From Actinostola sp. cb2023 (Eukaryota; Cnidaria; Anthozoa; Actiniaria; Actinostolidae), in contig JAUJYZ010001549.1 in assembly GCA_033675265.1 (NCBI GenBank), forward strand, positions 88,501 to 152,500: a stretch of 64,000 nt of DNA, in the 5' to 3' direction. Positions 11,870 to 21,686 of this stretch are shown piece by piece (positions within the stretch are counted from its first letter, which is position 1; every line of letters starts with the position of its first letter). The position numbers and the translations under genes were made by a program. Under the pieces are notes generated by a model. It searched no databases. It worked only from the letters and a program-made list of their open reading frames with translations, and was not told the origin of the DNA.

Positions 11870-14800
11870 TCATCTATTTGAAGATGAGGTCAAATCTAAA
11901 GGAGTTGATATTCTAAAGATATTTGGCAGCATATTGGATATCGTGTTAAACATATCTACTGAGATGCCTTTGGGTATCATGAACTGAACGTTGAGAGAAT
12001 CCACGCCACTCCACGAAGCACACTCCATCATAAAGCCTGAAACAAGCATAGTAAAACCTTGTTAGAACACGAAACGTGATTGGCTGGAAGTACTGACTGA
12101 TTATCTGCAAAACCTAGCTAGAACACAAAACATGATTGGGTGCAATGATATCTCGTTAAAACAATCAACATGATTGGCTGGATTTGTTAATCTGTAGAGT
12201 GTCATTAGAACAAGAAACATGATTGGCTGGAAGTACTGCTGACTGATTATCTGCAAATCCTCACTAGAACACAAAACATGATTGGCTGCAATGCATGATC
12301 TCTCGCTAGAACAATCAACATGATTGGTTGGATTTGTTAATCTGTCAAAGCGTCGTTAGAACACAAAACATGATTGGCTGGAATAAATAGTAGCGGCGCA
12401 ATTCAAAGGGGCCGGATGAAGTGGTGCTACTTACCCCTTCCCCCAGTCTTGCATGTATCAGTAAACTTTTGTTTTGTAAGCTACTGTAGTCTCCTTCACA
12501 GCCGCTGTTCGGGTCGTCATGCAACGCTCTCCCGAACAGCGGGTACGAAGTAGACCTACATGTACTACTGGGTCAGTGTATAAAAATTTCACACTGGGCG
12601 CAACTCCCAAACATCAGACGTTAATGATATAACGAACATGTGACGTTAGCAGTTACGTTCAGTTACATGTAAGTCACCTCAAATCTTCCCATAATACCTT
12701 TCACGCATTTGAGTACAAGTTCAGCTCGTTTGACGCACCAGTTGATAGTCATCTCATCCGTCATCTCGTGAAATAGTAGCAGTGGTATAGTTATTGTTGT
12801 GTTGTTGTAGCGTACTGCCGTGTGAAGCACATGTCTTAGACCCACTATGCACGGGTTACGGCTGTTTAAAGACGCAGACTTGACCGAGTCATCGACTATC
12901 AGATGGAACACTACTTGAGCCTCGGCTAAGTTAGAATGACGCGTCACGTAGAAGTCACCTTTGTGTAAAATGAATTAGTTAATGAATTGCAAAATAATCA
13001 GAGAAATAACAATGTATTTCTTAAATACTGTGGCAAGGTCTTCGTGTAATTGCACAAATTGTCCTGGCTATTGTTTTATAATGTAAAACAATACATAGAA
13101 CGACAACAGAACAATAGCCAGGACTTTTGTGCAGCTACACTAAGACCTTACCAATACAGTAGGTTTTACAATTTATACGTTTTATTCTATTTTTTTAAAT
13201 TGTACCCTCGTTAAATAAAGACGTTACTTAAATGCCGTGTTTACACTAGAGCGCTTTACCAAGGTCTAAATCAGAAAACCAAAGTTAACTGCTGAAATGT
13301 CAAAAAATCCCCACCCCACCCTCCATTCTGCCCATCCCCCATCCCCTGGGGTACAAAATATATCCCATACCTGTATTTAGGGTGGGTACCCTCAGAGCAT
13401 CGTCATCTGTAGGTCGTGTTGTGCGTCCACTAGTACTTGCAGCTGATTTGCTGCGGCTTCTGTGCTCCACGTTCTGTTGTATGAGACAAAGTTGTTTATC
13501 GAGGTCTGGGAAATGAAATTCTGTCGACTGCTGGCAAATTGCTGCAAAATCTGTGAACAAATTGCAAGAGTCACATTAATTACACTGAATAAAATATTGT
13601 ACAATATTTTTGTACCAATCAGAACGTGTTTTATATTTTAACCAATCAGAGCATGCCTCTTCTCCACCAATCATATAACGTGTCACATCCTATTGTGTAT
13701 GGATAACCAATAGGAGATTGTGTTATATATGTCCTATTTGGGGTAAACCAATCATAACATGTCTTATATCCAATCTCTTCTCAACCAATCAAATTAAGTC
13801 ATACAGCCTATTGGATAACCAATAGGAGTGTGTTATACCCTATTGTTTATGAATAACCAATCAGAGAGTGTGTTATACCCTATTGTTTATGGATAACCAA
13901 TCAGAGAGTGTGTTATACCCTATTGTTTATGGATAACCAATCAGAGTGTGTTATACCCTATTGTTTATGGATAACCAATCAGAGAGAGTGTTATACCCTA
14001 TTGTCTATGGATAACCAATCAGAGAGTGTTATACCCTATTGTTTATGGATAACCAATCAGAGTGTGTTATACCCTATTGTTTATGGATAACCAATCAGAG
14101 TGTGATTGTTTATGGATAACCAATCAGAGTGTTATACCCTATTGTTTATGGATAACCAATCAGAGTGTGTTATACCCTATTGTTTATGGATAACCAATCA
14201 GAGAGTGTGTTATACCCTATTGTTTATGGATAACCAATCAGAGATTGTTTATGGATAACCAATGTGTGTTATACCCTATTGTTTATGGATAACCAATCAG
14301 AGAGAGTGTGGATATCAGAGAGTGTTATACCCTATTGTTTATGGATAACCAATCAGAGTGTGTTATACCCTATTGTTTATGGATAACCAATCAGAGTGTT
14401 ATACCCTATTGTTTATGGATAACCAATCAGAGAGTGTGTTATACCCTATTGTTTATGGATAACCAATCAGAGAGTGTGTTATACCCTATTGTTTATTAAC
14501 CAATCAGAGTGTTATACCCTATTGTTTATGGATAACCAATCAGAGAGTGTGTTTTATACCCTATACCCTATTGTTTATGGATAACCAATCAGAGAGTGTG
14601 TTATACCCTATTGTTTATGGATAACCAATCAGAGAGTGTGTATTATAACCTATCAGAGAGTGGACTTTAATGGATAACCTATAAAAATAAAACTTATTAT
14701 GATTATTATTATTATACCCTATTGTTTATGGATAACCAATCAGAGAGTGTGTTATACCCTATTGTTTATGGATAACCAATCAGAGAGTGTGTTATACCCT

Positions 14801-17800
14801 ATTGTTTATGGATAACCAATCAGAGAGTGTGTTATACCCTATTGTTTATGGATAACCAATCAGAGAGAGTGTTATACCCTATTGTTTATGGATAACCAAT
14901 CAGAGTGTGTTATACCCTATTGTTTATGGATAACCAATCAGAGAGTGTGTTATACCCCTATGGATAACCAATCAGATTGTTATACCCTATTGTTTATGGA
15001 TAACCAATCAGAGTGTGTTATACCCTATTGTTATGGATAACCAATCAGAGAGTGTTATACCCTATTGTTTATGGATAACCAATCAGAGAGTGACTTTAAT
15101 TGTTTATAGCGCTATAAAAATAAAACTTATTATTATTATTATTATTATACCCTATTGTTTATGGATAACCAATCAGAGAGTGTGTTATACCCTATTGTTT
15201 ATGGATAACCAATCAGAGAGTGTGTGTTTATGGATACCAATCAGAGAGTGTGTTATACCCTATGTTTATGGATAACCAATCAGAGAGTGTGTTATACCCT
15301 ATTGTTTATGGATAACCAATCAGAGTGTGTTATACCTATTGTCTATGGATAACCAATCAGAGTGTGTTATACCCTATTGTTTATGGATAACCCAATCATT
15401 GTCTAGAGAGAGTGTTATACCCTATTGTTTATGGATAACCAATCAGAGAGTGTGTTATACCCTATTGTTTATGGATAACCAATCAGAGAGTGTGTTATAC
15501 CTAATAACCAAGAGAGTGTGTTATACCCTATTGTTTATGGATAACCAATCAGAGAGTGTGTTATACCCTATTGTTTATGGATAACCAATCAGAGAGTGTG
15601 TTATACCCTATTGTTTATGGATAACCAATCAGAGAGTGTGTTATACCCTATTGTTTATGGATAACCAATCAGAGAGTGTGTTATACCCTATTGTTTATGG
15701 AGAACCAATCAGAGAGTGAGTTATACCCTATTGTTTATGGAGAACCAATCAGAGAGTGTGTTATATCCCATTACCTTTCATAATGCCAGTGTAAGTGTCA
15801 AGTCGGTTATCTTCTAGTAGAATAATCCCAGTAAGTGATTCAGAATACAGAGAAAAGGCTGTTTGGATCCTATGAGGGTGTGAAAACACTGACCTATCGA
15901 TAGAGGTCACATGTTAGTTGTCATAGCTACCATAGTAACCATAGTAATGTGAGCTCCACAAAAGAGCTGACCTAACAATAGAGGTCACATGTTAGTTGTC
16001 TTAGCAACGAGTGCCTTAGTAACCATAGTAACGTGGGCTCCACAAAAGAGATGACCTGACAATAGAGGTCACATGTTAGTTGTCTTAGCAACGAGTGCCT
16101 TAGTAACCATAGTAACGTGGGCTCCACAAAAGAGATGACCTGACAATAGAGGTCACATGTTAGTTGTCATAGCAATGGTAACCATAATGTAGGTTGTCAT
16201 AGTAACCATTTTTATGTTTCTATGGTAACCATCACTAGTCACCTAGCACTGTAATCTTTTGTTAGAGTCCAAAGGATCGCCATAGTAATTGTGTCTGTTT
16301 CTATGGTAACATACCCTGGAGTCGCCGTATGCCTACACGTGTCGAGCACATCACCACATATGAGCCGTAGGTTGTGCATTGTCTTCTGTTGAGCACCTGA
16401 GAATAGAATTTCATATTTTAAATATCTATTTCTTCTGTCTGTCCCTGCTCACTCTGATGGGATTCCTGTGTTAAATTTAGTTTTGTGGAGACTTGGGGAC
16501 AGCGGAACAGTCTTTCCGGCAAGGTCTTCATGTAGCTGCACAAATTATCCTGGCTATTGTTTTTTTATGTAAAAACAATGCATAGAACGACAATAGAACA
16601 ATAGCCAGGACTTTTATGCCACCTTTTTGTCTTTTTGTCTTTTTGTTTCATCACCAGTCTCCTCTCTTTCATTAAACACAGCAATACCAAACCAGAGAAA
16701 GGAGAGACTGAAGGAGGCCGGTCAAAAACACACTGACCAAGATGAATGGTAAAGCTTTCCTCCATCTTGACTTCAGGTTCTGTGTCGAACTGCTCGGGAG
16801 CAGTAGCACTTAGTGTGGACACAGTACGAGTCCTGGAAAAAAAAAGTTATTAATGTAGATGATAAATTCAAAATTATATCAAAAGTATTTGACCTCAATA
16901 AACATAATCCTTAGTTATTAATGTAGATGATAAATTCAAAATTATATCAAAAGTATTTGACCTCAATAAACATAACTTCAGGTCATTAAACATTCATTGT
17001 AAGTATGCTCTCAGTCTCTGCTTGTTAGAACATGAAGGTTGGATTTGTATATAGTACTAGATTTTACTTGACCATATAGTCAGCTCGCACCTATTTATAA
17101 GGATCTATTATTTTTGTATACAGCTATTTCAAAAAACGTTGAAAACTGAATACTGCATACTGAATAGTGCATTCCAAGACCAAAGGGCATTGTGGGCCTC
17201 GTTATTTTGAAATAAAAAGTAAATATACAGCGATTTGTTTGCCATATGGAGCTAGTATATTGTTTCTGATGGAAGACACAAAAAATAAATTTATTATTAT
17301 TTATATTACTTTAGACAATATTACAAGAGTCCCAAAATGCATTTCAGTCTTGGAATACACTATTATTCAGTATCAACGTTTTTTGAAATAGTGTATTTTA
17401 TTGTAGTGTATCCTAATGGTGCCAAATAAAAATTGTCATTGTCAGATTTTACACTAGCAATTTTCTCGCACTATTTTGTTGTTCAATTGTTATTGTAAAC
17501 ATTACAGATTTTTTGCTACAACTACTAAAACATATAATAATTACAAATTATTACAACGTTGAGATAATTAACTTTACCTGAATTGGCTTGCAGCATTTAG
17601 AGTATCTATAAACAGAAGACAAACCGGCTATAGACCGAATGCAATAATGGCGTCCAATTTCAATTGCCATTGTTCTGGACTGACTAGCCTCGCGGTTCAT
17701 GTGGAAACACAAAAGCATTTCCACCTGAATGAGAGGCTAGTCAGTCCAGAACAATGGCAATTGAAATTGGATTTGGATGCCATTTTGCATTCGGTCTATA

Positions 17801-20800
17801 GTATACACACTGATGTGGTGAATTAATAAACTGAAAAATAACAGTACTGGTGGATGTAGGGGCAGACGGGAAAAGAGCAGGACAAACAGTCATGGATCGA
17901 CAGGTGGATAAATGAATGGATGAATGATATGGGAAAGAGGGATGAATGAGAGAGAGACAAAGCTATGGATGGATGAGAAAAATCACAAGGACAGTATAAC
18001 TACATGTAAGTAATGTGATCAAAATCCAAATTCTCCTTTGGAATTCAAATATTGTAGAGGAGAATGTTTGATCAGAGATCACTTACATTGGTCTTGCACA
18101 AACTCCTTCAATTGATATCAGAATGGGAAAAATGGATGAATGGATGGCTGGAAAATTGCATGGGAAAGATGTATGGATAGATGGGAAAGATGGTCAGGAT
18201 GGATGTATGGATGGAAAATTCAATGGGAAAGATGGATGGATGGATAGATGGGAAATATGGATAGACAGATGGATGTGTGATTTAGCCATTTAAAGCCTGG
18301 TTTGTCTTGATAAAAAAGGGACTGGAATACTCCAGTTTCACGTTGTTTAGAGATGACCGCTGTCCTTGACAAAAGACGCATTTGTACAGGCTTATAGCCT
18401 CGATTCAGAAAACAGTCCGTGCAATCCAAAAATGTTTCTATTGTTTCATGTGAACAGTTTTTCGTGTTTTCGTTGATATTTGTGAATAACTTTACACTGA
18501 CTCGAGGCTAAACCCTGTACAAATGCATATGTTGTCAATAAGTACAGCGGTTTTACAGCGGGATCTATGAATGCGAAAAGGGACTATTGGTCCAGTTTTA
18601 CAGAAAGTGGCAGCAATTTGGGTCAGGGATTGAACCTCCTCACTGAACATAAATATACACATCCATATATATATATTTACAAATCCCCCCTCCCACCCCC
18701 TGCCAGGTGACATATATATGTCACATACATTTCAGAGACATAATGTGATAATTAATGTACTGTATTCATCAAAGAACAATAATAATGTAATTATTACAAA
18801 CTTCATTATCATCAAGTACATGTATGCGAAATCGACAACCTTTGTATAACTTCTACAGTTTTAATCCAATCAAAATGAAACTTGGCAACGTGACAGCATA
18901 TGTCAAGTCAACAAATTTGTTCTTTAATTTTGTTTTTTGATTTTTATGATATTTGGCAGGAAAATCACGTCATGAACATGCCAACAAATTTTGAAATTCA
19001 AACTACACCAAATTAATCATTGCATTTGAAAGAACATGTAAAATTAGAGAAATAGCTGAAATTTCATATATCATTATTCAATCCAAAGAAATGAATTTTT
19101 GAAATTTGAAATTTCTGCCATTTTGTGCTATTTTTAGTAACAAAACTACAATATCAATACCGGTATTTTTATTACTCTTATTACCTGTGATTCTTCACAC
19201 TGCCGTGTTGCAATATTGCTGACGTCCCTGTCGGTATTTGTCAGTCCAATATCACTTATTGCATTCTCTAATTCCTTACGATGCCTAAACATTACAAATT
19301 ATATAATAAAACAGGAAATAATACTAAAACAGGAAATAATAATAATAATCACATATTTGTACCAGGAAATCTATAATGTGGCAAAAACAGTGTAGCATGG
19401 ACCAGACAAAGGTGTCTGTCTTAGAGAGGTGTATGTCTTAGAGAGGTGTCTGTCTTAGAGAGGTGTCTGTACATGTCTTAGAGAGGTGTCTGTCTTAGAG
19501 AGGTGTCTGTCTTAGAGAGGTGTCTGTCTTAGAGAGGTGTCTGTTTAGAGAGGTGTCTGTCTTAGAGAGGTGTCTGTCTTAGAGAGGTTTCTGTCTTAGA
19601 GCGGTGTCTGTCTTAGAGAGGTTTCTGTCTTAGAGCGGTGTCTGTTTTAGAGCGGTGTCTGTCTTAGAGAGGTGTCTGTCTTAGGTAGCTTGAGTACAAT
19701 ATACAAACTTATATTCAAATCAAGACCTACTTCTCTTGTGAAGACTTCAAGGCAGAGTCTCTATGTGACAACAGACCTTGCAGTGACAGCGCATATGTGT
19801 TATCTAGCTGCAACAGTGTCTCTAGCGCAGCAGAATGAATCAGAGAATGATAAATGTCTGAAAAAGCAACGTCTTCATTCACATCACTTGTCCTACAGTA
19901 CGCGGAGTGTTCTTCTTTGAAGGTGTTGGCCCAAGAGTTGACGTAGTCCTTAGCAGTTTGTGGTGAATCTAGAACCTGGTTGATTGCCAAGTCACCCATT
20001 TTGTCAAAGAGAGTGTTTAGACTCTTTTGGAGAAACTGCTCCAAAGCTTTGGTCAAATCTAGATTTACAAAAAATGAATATGATAATTTTTATTCTTGTT
20101 TACAGTGTATTTCACTAACATTTTTGTAGGACGAGATAGTTCCGAAGTTCATTTGGAAGTTATGGAGGTCGCCTTGAACTTGCAAACAAAATTCAGGACC
20201 CACTCGTCAAAGTAATGTAAACATTACTGTAAATCATCATCATTGATACATTACCAAATGTCATTAGCATCACTATCAACAACACAATAATATCATCACC
20301 ATGGAAACATAATCATCATCATCATGTCCAATTGTTTATCACCATCATCATCACCACCAGGATCATCTGTGCAATCATTTTCTTTTATCATCATCACCAT
20401 CAGTATTATTATTATTATTATCATTGTAATTCAAACTCATCAACATCATCATCATCATTACAATTTTATTCACTCATTGCAATTCATCATCATCATCATT
20501 GTTATTATTATCATTGCAATTCAAACTCATTATCACAATCATCATCATCATTATTGCAATTCATCATCACCTTCATTATCAACATAGTCATTTATCATAA
20601 TCATTTATCACCATCAGCATTACTATTATTATCATCATTATCACAATCATCATCGTCATTGTAATTTTATTCATCATCATCATTGCATTTCATCATCATC
20701 ATCACCTTTATCGTCAACATAATCATTGATCATAATCATTGATCATCTTCACCATCACTCATCAGCATTATTATTATCATCATTATCACAATCATCATCA

Positions 20801-21051
20801 TTGCAATTCATCATCAACATCACTTTTATCATCAACATGAATCAACCATCTGTTCACATTATCTTACCATTCTCCAAATAACATGGTATTTGATGTGTAT
20901 TCATCAGTCTACAAGCAAACTCCTTAGCACTAATCTTCAGTGGTATAGGTATCGATACAGTCAGTCGCTGCAGCTTATTCTCGTCCCGATATCCGTACAA
21001 GAATTCCTCAAAAGTGTCTTCAAAAGTCGAGCACATCAACACGTCCGCCAT
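11870..21051 (-). CDS. FERRY3: FERRY3 (C12orf4) orthologue, FERRY endosomal complex subunit
   Basis: Exons in gene order are 20868-21051, 19731-20058, 19185-19284, one unlocated exon between 17606 and 19184, 17578-17605 (28 nt), 16738-16832, 16315-16396, 15775-15869, 13371-13550, 12698-12958 and 11870-12036. Apart from the gap, every junction is GT-AG and in phase. Diagnostic blocks are [73 protein letters not shown] and a final exon with MMECASWSG and [10 protein letters not shown], all typical of C12orf4. In mammals this is a subunit of the FERRY complex, a RAB5 effector that links mRNA to early endosomes. The located exons total 1520 nt, so the missing one must be 3n+1 long, about 40-50 codons going by the vertebrate length. 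The start [10 protein letters not shown] is the most downstream plausible ATG. Confidence 0.92.
12060..12385. repeat. ATTGGCTG-containing tandem repeat in FERRY3 last intron
   Basis: Blocks of TTAGAACAxxAAACATGATTGGCTGG recur roughly every 50-60 bp, with a higher-order unit of about 160 bp. Each copy carries ATTGG, the reverse of a CCAAT box. The array lies wholly inside the intron between the last two exons. Confidence 0.75.
12487..12556. repeat. Hairpin of the TAGTCTCC family
   Basis: GCTGTTCGGG and CCCGAACAGC form the stem and TCGTCATGCAACGCTCT lies in the loop. The outer sequence TAGTCTCCTTCACAGCCG resembles the hairpin at 30327-30391 (TAGTCTCCCTCGCAGCCG, loop TCGTCACGCA), so both are probably short non-autonomous elements of one family. 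Confidence 0.7.
13032..13152. mobile_element. MITE family B, copy 1
   Basis: A 120-bp fold-back: GGCAAGGTCTTC, TGCACAAATTGTCCTGGC and ATTGTT on the left mirror AACAATAGCCAGGA, TTTTGTGCAGCTACA and AAGACCTTACC on the right. Close copies lie at 16518-16620 and 49710-49834. It is inside the FERRY3 intron between exons 12698-12958 and 13371-13550. Confidence 0.85.
13600..15772. repeat. 37-40-bp satellite with CCAAT boxes in FERRY3 intron
   Basis: More than 40 copies of a unit of about 38 bp (GTGTTATACCCTATTG, TTTATGGATAACC, then CCAATCAGAG) fill the intron between exons 13371-13550 and 15775-15869. The unit is degenerate at 13600-13850 and nearly identical after that. Two interruptions (14685-14715 and 15110-15148) carry the same (ATT)n-type insert. 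Each unit has AACCAATCAGAG, a good NF-Y-type CCAAT box. The array ends 3 bp before the next exon. Confidence 0.95.
15890..16312. promoter_or_regulatory. X-box-like (RFX) motif cluster in a FERRY3 intron
   Basis: An 80-90-bp unit is repeated about three times (GACCTGACAATAGAGGTCAC, ATGTTAGTTGTC). Within this intron I see X-box-like 14-mers at 15917, 15995, 16079, 16163, 16193 (GTTGTCATAGTAAC), 16216 and 16297 (GTTTCTATGGTAAC). The last three fit the consensus GTHNYYATRRNAAC; the earlier ones are near matches. RFX factors bind such sites in ciliary gene control. Activity is not shown by sequence alone. Confidence 0.5.
16518..16620. mobile_element. MITE family B, copy 2 (right end truncated)
   Basis: Begins GGCAAGGTCTTCATGTAGCT and contains the paired CCTGGCTATTGTT / AACAATAGCCAGG arms, but the right terminal part stops after GGACTTTTATGCC, followed by a TTTTTGTC repeat. 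It abuts the 3' flank of FERRY3 exon 16738-16832. Confidence 0.8.
16847..16975. repeat. Tandem duplication of about 65 bp
   Basis: Two near-identical copies of TTATTAATGTAGATGATAAA with the following AAAAGTATTTGACC and AATAAACATAA lie side by side in a FERRY3 intron. The close identity suggests a recent duplication. Confidence 0.9.
17117..17396. mobile_element. MITE family A, copy 1
   Basis: A fold-back of about 280 bp. TATACAGCTATTTC and AAAAAACGTTG on the left match CAACGTTTTTTGAAATAGTG on the right in reverse complement, with further pairing inside. Family A copies share the end TATACACCTRTTTCAAA and TA flanks: 34248-34540, 40861-41130 and 62999-63286. The TA flanks suggest a Tc1/mariner-type mover. 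Confidence 0.75.
17628..17801. mobile_element. MITE family D, copy 1
   Basis: CTATAGACCGAATGCAA on the left is mirrored by TTGCATTCGGTCTATAG on the right. TTCAATTGCCATTGTTCTGG and CTGACTAGCCTC pair with their complements around a central loop with CATTTCCACC. It is non-coding, and the element at 29414-29730 shares the GACTAGCCTC-type core. Confidence 0.85.
18008..18110. repeat. Family F hairpin, single copy
   Basis: GTGATCAAAATCCAAATTCT with CCTTTGGAATTC pairs with AGGAGAATGTTTGATCA and ends in AGATCACTTACATTG. Relatives are at 33398-33530 (single) and 23490-23915 (four in tandem). The GTAAGTGATC end mimics a splice donor on the minus strand but is part of the element. Confidence 0.75.
18300..18612. 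mobile_element. Inverted-repeat element in FERRY3 intron
   Basis: CCGCTGTCCTTGAC, CGCATTTGTACAGG and TAGCCTCGATTCAG are matched in reverse complement by CTGACTCGAGGCTA, CCTGTACAAATGC and GTACAGCGG. The outer parts share AAAAGGGACT and TCCAGTTTTA-like blocks. The element lies in the interval that should contain the unlocated FERRY3 exon. Confidence 0.65.
19425..19690. repeat. 17-bp minisatellite (AGAGAGGTGTCTGTCTT)
   Basis: About 15 copies of AGAGAGGTGTCTGTCTT with a few G/C and T/G variants lie in the FERRY3 intron after exon 19731-20058. Its core AGGTGTCTGTCTTAGA is the reverse complement of the core of the array in PEX3 intron 1 (31495-32275). Confidence 0.95.
20222..20860. repeat. ATC/ATT microsatellite region
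   Basis: Imperfect ATC and ATT repeats, with a loose longer period containing CATTGCAATTCA, fill the first FERRY3 intron and end just before exon 20868-21051. His- and Tyr-rich reading frames here are artefacts. Confidence 0.9.
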
Positions 21052-21686
21052 TTTGAACGCGAAAATCAAATCAAACTCGGTCAAGATCACAAAACCAAAG
21101 CAACCAGAAGCTAGTTTATCAATCTAGCTACATTGTTAGTGAGATATACAGTCAGGGATGCGATGTAAAGATATTAAAATGGCTGAAAAATACAAGCCTC
21201 CAAACAGTTCTCTCCGTCCGAAAGATAATCTGATTTCCGACTCCACGACGAAGACTTCACGAAGATTAACCGGAAGTCACTTGACGGTTAACACAGGAAG
21301 ACCGATACAGCTTCTGTCTCGGGAGATCCCAATGGTTTTTTTTTTTCAAATTTTTTTTTTCTCAGTTATTTAGTGTCCGGGGGGTGCAGCATTGGTAGTT
21401 ATTCAAAGGTCGCGGGTTCGATCCCTGTTGACATTGATTTTTTTTAATCTCTTTTTTTTTCTTTTCTTTTTTTATACTTCTTTCTTTTTAACCTTTGTAA
21501 CTGAGGTTTCGTTTGGTAATTTTTTTTTCGATATAATTAGTCCAGGCAAATGAACATAAAATAGAATAAAATAAAATGCGCTGGGACCGGAAATAGCAGA
21601 GAAATATATAAAATTTTTACTTCCGTCTGAAGAATACACGCCCGCTATCAAAAGGTCAGTGGAGTTCCCTATGACCAGTATTCAAG
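21052..21686. promoter_or_regulatory. Divergent FERRY3/EMC6 promoter interval
   Basis: The start codons of FERRY3 (-) and EMC6 (+) are 635 bp apart and face away from each other, so both promoters must lie here or in unseen 5' exons. Both starts sit in an AAGATGGCGG/AAAATGGCGG context, the kind of sequence also bound by YY1. A tRNA-like SINE head and a T-rich tail take up the middle. I saw no convincing TATA box. Confidence 0.5.
21372..21445 (+). repeat. tRNA-derived SINE head with T-rich tail
   Basis: GTCGCGGGTTCGATCCCTG contains a perfect RNA polymerase III B box (GGTTCGATCC), preceded at about the right distance by an A-box-like GCAGCATTGGTAG and followed by T runs. A cloverleaf does not close well, so I favour a tRNA-derived SINE or tRNA relic over a working tRNA. 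Confidence 0.5.

Noticed and set aside
11805..11987. 60-codon plus-strand ORF
   Set aside because: It lies antisense to the last FERRY3 exon, whose protein match is strong.
16565..16737. Reading through the exon 16738-16832 into a segment with GLVLL, similar to a FERRY3 block
   Set aside because: The true counterpart ([15 protein letters not shown]) is in exon 15775-15869 with correct phases; the read-through hit is coincidence next to a good donor.
18008..18110. Candidate missing FERRY3 exon ending in a strong GTAAGTG donor
   Set aside because: The donor-like end belongs to the family F hairpin, which recurs elsewhere outside FERRY3.
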